DNA from: Aquabacterium lacunae
GTDB taxonomy: Bacteria; Pseudomonadota; Gammaproteobacteria; Burkholderiales; Burkholderiaceae_C
NCBI RefSeq assembly: GCF_004310865.1
Contig: NZ_SIXI01000001.1
Span: 248,001 to 312,000, forward strand
Direction: 5' to 3'
DNA: 64,000 bases
Shown here: in pieces, positions 17,015-25,522 of the stretch
Numbering within the stretch: the stretch's first letter is position 1
Layout of the letters: every line of letters starts with the position of its first letter
The notes under the pieces: model-generated
What the model saw: the letters and a program-made list of their open reading frames with translations, nothing else
Databases searched by the model: none
What the model was told of the DNA's origin: nothing
Translations under genes and position numbers: made by a program

Positions 17015-17725
17015 ATGTCTGCCGCACCCCAAGCCACCGAATTCGCCCCGGGCCTGCTCATCCAGCGCTTGTCCCCGCCCCTGCGCCTGTCGTCGTTCAA
17101 GGCCATTGCCTTCGACATGGACTCCACGCTGATCAACATCGAGTGCATCGACGAGATCGCCGACGCTGCCGGCAAGAAGGCCGAAGTGGCGGCCATCACG
17201 GAAGCGGCCATGCGCGGCGAGATCACCGACTTCAAGGACAGCCTGCGCCGCCGCGTGGCCCTGCTCAAGGGCGTGCCGGCCGAAGCATTGCAAACCGTGT
17301 ACGAGCAACGGCTGAAACTCAACCCGGGCGCCCCCGAGCTGGTCAACGCGGCCAAAGCCGCCGGCCTGCACACGCTGCTGGTGTCGGGCGGCTTCACCTT
17401 CTTTGCCGACCGTGTGAAGGCCCGGCTGGGCATGCATGAAGCGCACTCGAACGTGCTGGGCATCGAAGGCGGGCTGCTGACGGGCGAGGTGATCGGCGAG
17501 ATCGTCGATGGCGAGGCCAAGCGTCAGCACCTGCTGGCCTTGTGCGCACGCCTGGGTTGTGCGCCCTCGCAAGCCATTGCGGTGGGCGATGGCGCCAACG
17601 ACCTGCCCATGATGGGTGAAGCCGGCCTCAGCGTGGCCTACCACGCCAAGCCCAAGGTGCGCGAGCAGGCCATGGTGGCCATCAACGAAGGCGGCCTGGA
17701 CCGCCTGCTGAGTGTGATGGTCTGA
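17015..17725 (+). CDS. serB: Phosphoserine phosphatase
   Basis: SerB removes phosphate from L-phosphoserine in the last step of serine synthesis. HAD-superfamily motifs are complete: AFDMDSTLINIE (nucleophile Asp and acid/base Asp), VSGGFTFF, and the metal-binding VGDGANDLPMM. At 236 residues it lacks the N-terminal ACT domain of longer enterobacterial SerB, as is usual in this group. ATG 17015 was chosen over a longer frame. Its TGA shares the palindrome TGATCA with the stop of the convergent rraA-like gene. Confidence 0.94.
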   Translation: MSAAPQATEFAPGLLIQRLSPPLRLSSFKAIAFDMDSTLINIECIDEIADAAGKKAEVAAITEAAMRGEITDFKDSLRRRVALLKGVPAEALQTVYEQRLKLNPGAPELVNAAKAAGLHTLLVSGGFTFFADRVKARLGMHEAHSNVLGIEGGLLTGEVIGEIVDGEAKRQHLLALCARLGCAPSQAIAVGDGANDLPMMGEAGLSVAYHAKPKVREQAMVAINEGGLDRLLSVMV

Positions 17726-18229
17726 TCAAGCCTTCTTGGCGATGGCATCGGCCATCACCACGATGCCGTCTTCGTCGGCATACAGCCAGTCGCCCGGGCG
17801 CACCCACACGCCCTGGATCTGCACATCGACGTCCTTCTGGCCTTCGTTGCGCTTTTCGGTGGGCAAGGGCATCGATGCCAGAGCACGGATGCCCACGTCG
17901 CATTCGGCCAGCTCGGCCACATCACGCACACAACCGTCGATCACGACGCCAGCCCAACCATTGCGCGCGGCAGCCTTGCCCAGGTTGCCTCCCAGCAGGG
18001 CTCGGCGCAAGGACCCGCCACCATCAACCACCAGCACGCGGCCCTGTCCCGGCGAGTCCACCGCAGCCTTGACCAGAGAGTTGTCTTCGAAGCACTTCAC
18101 GGTGGTGACCGGACCCGCGAACTTCAGGCGTTTGCCGAAATCCTTGAACAACGGGGGCAGCACACGGAAAGTGGCATCGGTGGTGTTTTTGTGCTCGTCG
18201 CACAGGTCGCAAGTGACGAAATCGACCAT
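17726..18229 (-). CDS. rraA: RraA-like protein / 4-hydroxy-4-methyl-2-oxoglutarate aldolase family
   Basis: A 167-residue protein of the RraA family: VTCDLCDEHKN at the start, VVDGGGSLRRALLGGNLG, GWAGVVIDGCVRDVAEL and VRPGDWLYADEDGIVVM. E. coli RraA inhibits RNase E, while close homologues are HMG/CHA aldolases, and GG-x-R plus G-R-D type active-site features are present here. Either activity is possible from sequence. ATG 18229 is preceded by AGGAG on its strand. Confidence 0.82.
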   Translation of the reverse strand: MVDFVTCDLCDEHKNTTDATFRVLPPLFKDFGKRLKFAGPVTTVKCFEDNSLVKAAVDSPGQGRVLVVDGGGSLRRALLGGNLGKAAARNGWAGVVIDGCVRDVAELAECDVGIRALASMPLPTEKRNEGQKDVDVQIQGVWVRPGDWLYADEDGIVVMADAIAKKA

Positions 18230-18339
18230 GAGGGGCTCCTGACTGAACGGTGGACAAGGGGTTGAAATCTGCAGTGGCAACATTGTCGCCTGGGCGGCAT
18301 CAGGCATCGGCGACAATATCGGGTTTCCCTGCTCCTGCC

Positions 18340-19368
18340 ATGCGTCCGACCGACACCGCCCCCCAGACCCCTGCCACGCCAAACGCGTGGTGGCGCTTCG
18401 TGCTGGTCTGGGGCGTCGGGCTGGGCCTGTTGGCCTGGATGCTGACTCAGGTGCCGCGACAGGCCGTGTGGCAGGCGCTGCAGCAGCCGTCGGCGGCCAC
18501 CTGGACCCTGACGCTGATGGGACTGCTCCTGAGTTACGGGTTGCGGGCTGGACGCCTGCAGGTGGTCATGGGTCTGAGCGACCGACACGGTACCGCGCCG
18601 CGCCTGGGCGGCCTGCGACTTGATGCACTGCGCGTGATCCTGATGCACAACGCCGCGGTGAACCTGCTGCCCATGCGCGCGGGTGAGCTGAGTTTCCCCT
18701 ACCTGGCCAGCCGCGAGCTGAGAATGCCGATGGCCCGCGCAGTGGCCGCGTTGCTGTGGATGAGGCTTCAAGACCTGGCCGTGCTGGTGAGTCTGGGGCT
18801 GCTGTGTTGGCCCACACTGCCCTGGCCGATGCGCTTGGCCGCCTTGCTGCTCGTGGTCGTGGGGTGGCATGCCAGCGTGTGGTTACTTCAGCGCCTGCAC
18901 ACCGACACACCAGGCACCGCCGGCTGGCGCACGCTGTTGAACCGTCTGCATGGGGCACTGCTGGAGCCGCACCACCACCGATTGGCCACCTGGGGCTTCA
19001 CCTGGGCCAATTGGAGCGTGAAGCTGATGGCGGGCGCCTGGTTGATATCGTCCATCACAGGCGTGCCACCCGGCCCCGCTTGGACCGGTGCGCTGGGCGG
19101 CGAATTGGCCGCCATCCTGCCTGTGCAGGGGCCAGCAGGCCTGGGCACTTACGAAGCCGGCGTGTGGGGGGGGCTCCACCTCGGTACCGGGATCGACCTT
19201 CGGTCCGCACTGCCTGCGGCCCTGGCCCTTCACCTGTGCTTCCTGTGCTGTGCCGTGCTGGCAGGCCTGCTGGCCTGGGTCTCGGGAGGACGTTTCGAGC
19301 GCAGCGCCTCAGCGAAGTCTTCACCATCCGTTGCACACAGTGCGTCAGCCTCAGGCAATCCCGACTGA
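18340..19368 (+). CDS. LPG-synthase-type (UPF0104) membrane protein
   Basis: A 342-residue polytopic protein resembling the lysylphosphatidylglycerol synthase transmembrane region (PF03706), with the family hallmarks LRVILMHNAAVNLLPMRAGELSFP and ILPVQGPAGLGTYEAGVWGG. It lacks the cytosolic aminoacyl-transfer domain. Such stand-alone membrane halves are found with glycosyltransferases and are thought to move lipids. It is followed after 48 bases by a GT2 gene, an ArnT-like gene and a PAP2 gene on the same strand, which suggests a shared role in envelope lipid modification. Confidence 0.78.
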   Translation: MRPTDTAPQTPATPNAWWRFVLVWGVGLGLLAWMLTQVPRQAVWQALQQPSAATWTLTLMGLLLSYGLRAGRLQVVMGLSDRHGTAPRLGGLRLDALRVILMHNAAVNLLPMRAGELSFPYLASRELRMPMARAVAALLWMRLQDLAVLVSLGLLCWPTLPWPMRLAALLLVVVGWHASVWLLQRLHTDTPGTAGWRTLLNRLHGALLEPHHHRLATWGFTWANWSVKLMAGAWLISSITGVPPGPAWTGALGGELAAILPVQGPAGLGTYEAGVWGGLHLGTGIDLRSALPAALALHLCFLCCAVLAGLLAWVSGGRFERSASAKSSPSVAHSASASGNPD

Positions 19369-19416
19369 CGAAAACGCTTGCCTTTTGCTACAAACACCGA
19401 TTCTTCCCACGTTGTC

Positions 19417-20427
19417 ATGACCTCTGATTTCTCCCGCATTCCTCCACATCGGCTGTCCATCGTGGTGCCGATGTACAACGAGGTCGACAACGTCGAACCC
19501 TTCGTCACGGCCGTGCACGAAGCGCTGGCGAACTACCCCTTCGAGTGGGAACTGATCATCGCCAACGATGGCAGCCGCGACGGTACCCGCGAAGCCCTGG
19601 ACGAACAGGTCAAGCTGCGTGGGCCCCATGTTCGCCCGGTGCACCTGTGGCGCAATTTCCGCCAGACCGCTGCCATGCAGGCGGGCATTGATGCTGCCCG
19701 CGGCGACGTGATCGTCACCCTCGACGGCGACCTGCAGAACGACCCGCAAGACATCCCCGCACTGGTCGAAAAGCTGCTGGTGGACGACCTGGACCTGGTC
19801 GCCGGCTGGCGCCAGAACCGCCAGGACGGCTTCATCCTGCGCAAGATCCCATCCAAGATCGCCAACCGCCTGATCCGCCGCATCACCGAACTCGAGTTCC
19901 AGGATCTGGGCTGCAGCCTGAAGGCCTACCGCACCAGCGTGCTGCGCCGCGTGCGTCTGTACGGCGAGATGCACCGCTTCATCCCGGCCTGGATGGCCAC
20001 CGTCACATCGCCCGCGCGCATGTCGGAGGTGCCAGTGCGCCACCACGCGCGCACCCGCGGCGAATCGAAGTACGGCATCTCGCGCACCCTGCGTGTGGTG
20101 CTCGACCTGCTGGCCGTCAACTTCTTCCTGCGGTTCGCCGGGCGTCCTGGCCACTTCTTCGGTGGTGTGGGCCTGGGCATCGGCATGATCGGTGGCCTGA
20201 TCCTCAGCTACCTGCTGGCGCTCAAGCTCACGGGCGAATCCATCGGCGGACGCCCGCTGATGTGGCTGGGCTTCTTCTGCGTGATCGGCGGCCTGCAATT
20301 CCTCACGACGGGGGTGTTGGCCGAGCTGCTCATTCGCATCTACTACGACCGGGGCGAAAGTGCGCCCTATCACACCACGAATGGCCCTGCCCTGCCCGAG
20401 TCCGAAGGCTGGCATCGCCAACACTGA
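19417..20427 (+). CDS. GT2 glycosyltransferase, polyprenol-phosphate type (ArnC/GtrB/DPM-like)
   Basis: A 336-residue enzyme with an N-terminal GT-A domain (SIVVPMYNEVDNV at about 11-23, IIANDGSRDGT, and the DGDLQNDPQD metal-binding DxD region). Two C-terminal membrane helices start near FFGGVGLGIGMIGG and GFFCVIGGLQFL. This layout is typical of enzymes that load a sugar on undecaprenyl phosphate for later transfer outside the membrane. The ArnT-like acceptor enzyme is encoded 20 bases downstream. The exact sugar cannot be told. Confidence 0.88.
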   Translation: MTSDFSRIPPHRLSIVVPMYNEVDNVEPFVTAVHEALANYPFEWELIIANDGSRDGTREALDEQVKLRGPHVRPVHLWRNFRQTAAMQAGIDAARGDVIVTLDGDLQNDPQDIPALVEKLLVDDLDLVAGWRQNRQDGFILRKIPSKIANRLIRRITELEFQDLGCSLKAYRTSVLRRVRLYGEMHRFIPAWMATVTSPARMSEVPVRHHARTRGESKYGISRTLRVVLDLLAVNFFLRFAGRPGHFFGGVGLGIGMIGGLILSYLLALKLTGESIGGRPLMWLGFFCVIGGLQFLTTGVLAELLIRIYYDRGESAPYHTTNGPALPESEGWHRQH

Positions 20428-20447
20428 CCAGTTCACGGACCCTTGCA

Positions 20448-22292
20448 ATGAACACCCAAGTCGCTCCCGACACGCAGACGCCAGGCCCTTCATCGGCTGG
20501 CGCATCCGGCTCACAGCGGCCGGCCCAACGCTGGCCCCGCCTGGGTGGCCGTCGCCTTTGGATGCTGCTGGCCCTGGCCGCCGCCCTGGTGATCTACCGC
20601 ATGGGCGTGATCGAGTTCAGCGGCATCTCGCTGTTCTTTGACGAAGCCCAGTACTGGGACTGGTCGCGCCACCTGCAGTGGGGCTATTACTCCAAGCCCC
20701 CCATGATCGCTGCCCTGATCAAGCTGAGCACCGGCGTGTTCGGCGACAGCGTGCTGGGCGTGAAAGTGGTGTCCATGCTGCTGTACGTGGTCACGGCCGT
20801 GGCCATCGTGGGTCTGGCCCGAGCCTTGTGGCCCACTTCCAGCGGCGTGCGCACAGGCATCGTGGCGGCCGCTCTGTTCCTGGTGTCCCCCATGGTCGGC
20901 ACACTGGGCATGTTCGCCAGCACCGACTCGCCTCTGATCTTGTGCTGGACCCTGGCCGCCTGGGCGCTGTGGCGGGCACAGGTCACCAACCGGCTGAGCC
21001 TGTGGGCACTGCTGGGGGTGGTCTGCGGTCTGGGATTGCTGAGCAAATACACCATGGCGGCTTTCGCCATCACAGCGGTCTGGGCCCTGTGGGGCGTGCA
21101 GGGGCCACGCCGCGGCGTGTTCCGCCTGGGCCCTTGGCTGACCGTCGCGATCGCGCTGGCCTTGCTCAGCCCGAACCTGCTGTGGAACATGAGGGAAGGC
21201 TTCCCGACCTTGCAGCACACCGCCGAGATCACCACGCAATCGTCCCGCTCCGGCGGGCCCGTGGCCACGCTGGAGTTTCTGGCCGGCCAGGTGCTGATGC
21301 TGGGGCCGCTGACCGTGCTGGCTGGAGTGTGGCTGCACCGCGTGATCCGTCGCCTGCCTCAAGGCGAGGTCGCTGGCAGCACCCAATGGGCTGCCTCCAG
21401 CCAGATGCTGCCACCCAGTCAATGGGCTGCCAGCACCCAGATGAGCACGCAGATGCCCTCGCAACTGGGCACTCAGCCTCCCAGCACCCTGGGCCCTCAG
21501 AAGGATGCCCGCAGCCGCACGGTGCGCACGTCGGCCCTGTACCTGGCCTCGGTCACGGCGTACCGCTACCTGATCATGCTGAGCGCTCCGCTGCTGCTGC
21601 TGGCGGTGGTGCAGTCTTTCCTGGCAGGCGCCCACATCAACTGGGCAGCGCCGGCCATGGTCGGCATCTTCCTGCTGGTGGCGTCGCGCCTGAGCCAGCC
21701 GCTGCTGCCGCTGGCCGCACCCCGCCCTCGCAAATGGTTCTGGGCGGTGCTGGTGGGCAACCTGGTCATGACCGGCGCGGTGATCCATGCCCGCGACCTG
21801 TTCGGCGACAACCTGCCCGCCCGCCTGGACGTGCTGGTGCGCATGCGCGGCTGGGAACAGGCTTTCAACACGCTGGAAAGCACGCTGCAAGACCCACGCT
21901 ACAAGGGCCTGCCCGTGGTGGCCGACTCGCGCCTGATGCTGACACAGTCGAGCTACCACTGGCGAGAGCACGCACCCAAGATCATGGCCTGGAACCCCAC
22001 TGGCGCCCGCGACAACCACTACCAGATGCAGCAAAGCATGCCCAATGTGGTGGGGCAAGATGTGCTGGTGCTGTCGGAATCGGCCGATCCGAAAGCCATC
22101 CTCGGTCGGTTCGCCTGGGTGCGCGAGCTCGGTCAGTCGGCCGTGCAGGTCGGCCCCGACCGCCAGGTCAGGCTGTACCTGTACCTCGCACGGGGTTTCG
22201 TGGGTTATGACAACATGACCTACAAGGAACAAAGTGGCACCTCCGGCCTGAAGACCGAAGACACGCCTTTCACCGAAGAACCGAAGAAGTGA
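20448..22292 (+). CDS. ArnT/PMT-family (GT39/GT83-like) membrane glycosyltransferase
   Basis: A 614-residue GT-C enzyme with many membrane helices. The catalytic first periplasmic loop carries FFDEAQYWDWSRHLQWGYYS, followed by KPPMIAALI; the DE pair is the usual metal/base site. These enzymes take a sugar from a polyprenyl-phosphate donor and put it on lipid A, protein or another envelope acceptor. The upstream GT2 gene would supply the donor. An odd feature is a Gln/Ser/Thr-rich insert at about 312-345 made from a 36-base imperfect tandem repeat. Its TGA overlaps the GTG of the PAP2 gene. Confidence 0.86.
   Translation: MNTQVAPDTQTPGPSSAGASGSQRPAQRWPRLGGRRLWMLLALAAALVIYRMGVIEFSGISLFFDEAQYWDWSRHLQWGYYSKPPMIAALIKLSTGVFGDSVLGVKVVSMLLYVVTAVAIVGLARALWPTSSGVRTGIVAAALFLVSPMVGTLGMFASTDSPLILCWTLAAWALWRAQVTNRLSLWALLGVVCGLGLLSKYTMAAFAITAVWALWGVQGPRRGVFRLGPWLTVAIALALLSPNLLWNMREGFPTLQHTAEITTQSSRSGGPVATLEFLAGQVLMLGPLTVLAGVWLHRVIRRLPQGEVAGSTQWAASSQMLPPSQWAASTQMSTQMPSQLGTQPPSTLGPQKDARSRTVRTSALYLASVTAYRYLIMLSAPLLLLAVVQSFLAGAHINWAAPAMVGIFLLVASRLSQPLLPLAAPRPRKWFWAVLVGNLVMTGAVIHARDLFGDNLPARLDVLVRMRGWEQAFNTLESTLQDPRYKGLPVVADSRLMLTQSSYHWREHAPKIMAWNPTGARDNHYQMQQSMPNVVGQDVLVLSESADPKAILGRFAWVRELGQSAVQVGPDRQVRLYLYLARGFVGYDNMTYKEQSGTSGLKTEDTPFTEEPKK
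21384..21443 (+). repeat. 36-base imperfect tandem repeat inside the ArnT-like gene
   Basis: CAATGGGCTGCC occurs at 21384-21395 and again at 21420-21431, each followed within six bases by CCAGATG. The unit encodes QWAASSQM then QWAASTQM and leads into a Gln/Thr/Ser-rich loop between membrane helices. Confidence 0.7.
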
Positions 22293-23062
22293 CGACCGAC
22301 ACGATCGATTCCACCGAGCGTGACACCCGCCTGATCTGGGCGGGTTTGTTCTTGTGCGTGGCCGTGTTCCTGAAGGTGCCGGCCATCGACCTGTGGGTGT
22401 CGGCCCACTACTGGCGCCCCGAAACCGGCTTTTTCCAGCGGCACAACCCGGTGGTCGTGGCCTTGTATGACGCCACGCCCTGGGTGGGCAATGGCCTGGT
22501 CGTGCTGATGCTGGTGGTGGCGCTGGCGGGCCCCTGGTTGGCCCGCCGCGCGGCAGGCATGGGGCGAGCCCACTGGGCCGAGCACCTGCGGGGAACGTGG
22601 CGCCGCACGGCCGTGGCGGGCCTGTGCGTGGCTGTGCTCAGCTCGGGCCTGGCCGTCGAACTGGGCCTGAAAAAAACCATGGGCCGCCCGCGCCCCGTGC
22701 AGACCGTGGAGTTTGGTGGGACGCAGCCCTTCCACGCGCTGTTCAAACGCGGCCCAACCCCCAGCAAGCACAAGAGCTTCCCGAGCGGGCATGCCGCCGC
22801 AGGCTTCAGCCTGATGGTGCTGGGCCTGTTCGCCTCACCCCTCTGGCGCCGCCGCTGGTTGCTGATCGGCCTGGTGGCCGGTGGGGCGGTGGGCATGGCC
22901 CGCATCCTGCAAGGCGGGCATTACCTCAGCGACGTGATCGGCTCGTTCTACATGGTGTGGCTCAGTTGCGAACTGGTCGCCTGGGGCTTCCGGCGCTACG
23001 ATCTGTCCCGCCTGCCCGCACACCACCCGGATCGCATGGGCCAACGCCGAGCGATCCGCTGA
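22289..23062 (+). CDS. PAP2-family membrane phosphatase
   Basis: A 257-residue integral membrane phosphatase. The three PAP2 motifs are visible: [18 protein letters not shown] and [13 protein letters not shown]. Family members dephosphorylate undecaprenyl diphosphate, phosphatidylglycerol phosphate or lipid A. Translation is coupled to the ArnT-like gene through a GTGA overlap, so a lipid-linked substrate of the same pathway is likely (inference). The next gene, nadA, belongs to a different function. Confidence 0.86.
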   Translation: MTTDTIDSTERDTRLIWAGLFLCVAVFLKVPAIDLWVSAHYWRPETGFFQRHNPVVVALYDATPWVGNGLVVLMLVVALAGPWLARRAAGMGRAHWAEHLRGTWRRTAVAGLCVAVLSSGLAVELGLKKTMGRPRPVQTVEFGGTQPFHALFKRGPTPSKHKSFPSGHAAAGFSLMVLGLFASPLWRRRWLLIGLVAGGAVGMARILQGGHYLSDVIGSFYMVWLSCELVAWGFRRYDLSRLPAHHPDRMGQRRAIR

Positions 23063-23085
23063 TATTCATCCACACTGCCTTGACC

Positions 23086-24204
23086 ATGTCCACGACCTCC
23101 GTCGTCTACGACTACACCCGCCAGGACGCTTCTGGCGAAAGCTGCACCGCCCACGCCTGGGCCAAGGTGCCCCCCACCCTGCCTGCCGCCGAAAAGGCCG
23201 AGGTGATCGAACGCATCAAGGCCCAGCTCAAGGCGCAGAACGCCGTGCTGGTGGCGCACTACTACGTCGACGGCGACCTGCAGGACCTGGCCCTGGCCAC
23301 TGGCGGCTGCGTGTCTGATTCGCTGGAAATGGCCCGCTTCGGGCGTGACCACGCCGCGCAAACCCTGGTGGTGGCCGGCGTGAAGTTCATGGGCGAATCG
23401 GCCAAGATCCTCAGCCCCGAAAAGCGCGTGCTGATGCCCGACCTGGACGCCACCTGCTCACTCGACCTGGGCTGCGAGGCCGACGACTTCGCCAGGTTCT
23501 GCGACGCCCACCCCGACCGCAAGGTGGTGGTGTACGCCAACACCAGCGCCGCCGTGAAGGCCCGCGCCGACTGGATGGTGACCAGCTCGTGCGCCCTGTC
23601 GATCGTGCAGCACCTGAAAGACCAGGGCGAAAAGATCCTGTGGGCGCCCGACCGCCACCTGGGCCGCTACATCGAGAAGCAGACCGGCGCCGACATGCTG
23701 ATGTGGAATGGCGCCTGCATCGTGCACGACGAGTTCAAGGGCCTGGAGCTCGACCTGCTCAAGAAGGACCACCCCGGCGCCCTGGTGCTGGTGCACCCTG
23801 AATCACCCGAGAGCGTGGTGGCCCAGGCCGACGTGGTGGGCTCGACCTCGCAGCTGCTCAAGGCCGTGATGGAGATCGACGCGCCGGCCTACATCGTGGC
23901 CACCGACAACGGCATCCTGCACCGCATGCGCCAGCTGGCCCCGGGCAAAAAGCTGATCGAAGCCCCCACCGCGGGCAACAGCGCCACCTGCAAGAGCTGC
24001 GCTCACTGCCCCTGGATGGCCATGAACGCGCTGCAGGGCGTGCTGGCCTGCCTGGAACAAGGCAGCGGCGAGATCCAGGTGGACGAAGCCACCCGCGTGA
24101 AGGCCCACGGCTGCATCGACCGCATGCTCGACTTTGTGGCCCGCAACCCCAACGCCATCAGCAAGCCCGCCCAAGGCTTCGTGCCCCACATCGGCGCGGC
24201 CTGA
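23086..24204 (+). CDS. nadA: Quinolinate synthase A
   Basis: NadA condenses iminoaspartate with dihydroxyacetone phosphate to quinolinate, using a [4Fe-4S] cluster. The 372-residue protein shows [28 protein letters not shown], the HPES motif and the cysteines of SSCALS and [13 protein letters not shown] 23086 starts [10 protein letters not shown]. It is followed after 10 bases by nadC, and nadB lies 0.4 kb beyond on the other strand, so the de novo NAD genes are together here. Confidence 0.96.
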   Translation: MSTTSVVYDYTRQDASGESCTAHAWAKVPPTLPAAEKAEVIERIKAQLKAQNAVLVAHYYVDGDLQDLALATGGCVSDSLEMARFGRDHAAQTLVVAGVKFMGESAKILSPEKRVLMPDLDATCSLDLGCEADDFARFCDAHPDRKVVVYANTSAAVKARADWMVTSSCALSIVQHLKDQGEKILWAPDRHLGRYIEKQTGADMLMWNGACIVHDEFKGLELDLLKKDHPGALVLVHPESPESVVAQADVVGSTSQLLKAVMEIDAPAYIVATDNGILHRMRQLAPGKKLIEAPTAGNSATCKSCAHCPWMAMNALQGVLACLEQGSGEIQVDEATRVKAHGCIDRMLDFVARNPNAISKPAQGFVPHIGAA

Positions 24205-24214
24205 AAGTTTCCCC

Positions 24215-25120
24215 ATGTTCGACCACAACGAAACCCTCGAAGAAGCGCGTGCGCGCAACATCCGTGACGCCCTGTTCGAAGACGTGGGCGTGTGCGACTG
24301 GACAGCCGCCCTGGTGGCCGCGGGCCAGCGCGTGAAGGCCCGCCTGCTGGTGCGCGACCACGCCGTGCTGTGTGGCCGCGACTGGTTCGAAGGCTGCCTC
24401 AAGCAGCTCGACGCCAGCGCCAGCATTGCGTGGCAGTACGACGAAGGCGCCCTGATGGCCGCCAACACCGACGTATGCCACATTGAGGCTGACGCCCGCG
24501 CCCTGCTCACGGCCGAGCGCCCGGGCCTGAACTTCCTGCAGACCCTGTCGGCCGTGGCCACGCTCACGCGCCAGCACATGGACGCCATCGAAGGCGCCTC
24601 GCCCAACCCGCGCGGCTGTGTGGTGCTCGACACCCGCAAGACCCTGCCTGGACTGCGCCTGGCCCAGAAGTACGCCGTGCGCGTTGGAGGCGGCGCCAAC
24701 CAGCGGCTGGCCCTGTACGACGGCATCCTCATCAAAGAGAACCACATCGCATCGGCCGGCAGCGTGACCGGCGCCCTGCAGCGCGCCCAGGCCCTGGTGG
24801 CCGAACAGGCCGCACCCAAGGGTTACAGCATCGGCATCCAGATCGAGGTGGAAACGCTGGACCAGCTGCGCGAAGCCTTTGCGGCGGGCGCCACCAGCAT
24901 CCTGCTGGACAACTTCGACGAAGCCCTGATGCGCCAAGCCGTGGCCATCAACCAGGACATGACCGGCGGCACCGCGCTGCTGGAAGCCTCGGGCGGCGTG
25001 ACGCTGGAGCAGCTCCGCGGCATCGCGGCCACCGGCGTGGACCGCATCAGCATCGGCAAGCTCACGAAAGACGTGAAAGCCACCGACTTCTCGCTGCGCG
25101 TGCTGGAACGCATCGCCTGA
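24215..25120 (+). CDS. nadC: Nicotinate-nucleotide pyrophosphorylase (quinolinate phosphoribosyltransferase)
   Basis: NadC converts quinolinate and PRPP to nicotinate mononucleotide and CO2. The 301-residue product has RNIRDALFEDVGVCDWTAAL, FLQTLSAVATLTR, the invariant DTRKTLPGLR, IKENHI and LEASGGVTL. ATG 24215 lies 10 bases after the nadA stop, so the two are probably one transcript ending at the hairpin at 25164. Confidence 0.96.
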   Translation: MFDHNETLEEARARNIRDALFEDVGVCDWTAALVAAGQRVKARLLVRDHAVLCGRDWFEGCLKQLDASASIAWQYDEGALMAANTDVCHIEADARALLTAERPGLNFLQTLSAVATLTRQHMDAIEGASPNPRGCVVLDTRKTLPGLRLAQKYAVRVGGGANQRLALYDGILIKENHIASAGSVTGALQRAQALVAEQAAPKGYSIGIQIEVETLDQLREAFAAGATSILLDNFDEALMRQAVAINQDMTGGTALLEASGGVTLEQLRGIAATGVDRISIGKLTKDVKATDFSLRVLERIA

Positions 25121-25163
25121 CCTGGTGCGGCCTGACCTTGCCCCACCTGTTCGGCAGGACAAG

Positions 25164-25184
25164 GCCGGGTTCCGGCGCATTTTT
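25164..25184 (+). terminator. Probable terminator after nadC
   Basis: GCCGG (25164-25168) pairs with CCGGC (25172-25176) around GTT and is followed by GCA and a run of five T. The stem is short, but an interrupted CCTTG/CAAGG hairpin just upstream strengthens the region. It would end nadA-nadC transcription before the ComFB-like gene. Confidence 0.55.
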
Positions 25185-25237
25185 CACGCCACGGCATGGG
25201 CCGCGGCAGGCACACTGCCTGCATCTGGAGCCCGCCC

Positions 25238-25522
25238 ATGCCCGCCGACTTCCACACCCTCAAGAACTACTACGAGCACCTGGTGATCGACGCGGTCATC
25301 CTGGCCGCTCCCACCTACCCGCTGCTCACGGAAGACCAGCACCCGGACGTGGCCTGTGTGGCCCTGAACCGGCTGCCGCCGCGCTACATCCGCCACCAGG
25401 TGGACCTGGCCTTCCACATGACCGAGAAAGAGCGCCAGGACAACGAGCAGCAGATCGCCGACGCGGTGAAGTACGCCTTCGAGTTCGTACAGGCCCGCTA
25501 CGCGATGCGGGCCCGGCGCTGA
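25238..25522 (+). CDS. ComFB-family protein
   Basis: A 94-residue protein matching the late-competence ComFB family: NYYEHLVIDAVI, then the typical DVACVALNRLPPRYI and a helical C terminus. Bacillus ComFB has no settled role in competence; related proteins in cyanobacteria have been reported as cyclic dinucleotide receptors. ATG 25238 has CTGGAG upstream. The stop abuts that of nadB in the palindrome TGATCA. Its place between nadC and nadB does not by itself imply an NAD role. Confidence 0.75.
   Translation: MPADFHTLKNYYEHLVIDAVILAAPTYPLLTEDQHPDVACVALNRLPPRYIRHQVDLAFHMTEKERQDNEQQIADAVKYAFEFVQARYAMRARR

Noticed and set aside
20511-22232. A 573-codon minus-strand frame opposite the ArnT-like gene
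   Set aside because: His/Gln-rich, no homology signal, wholly contained in a well-supported gene.
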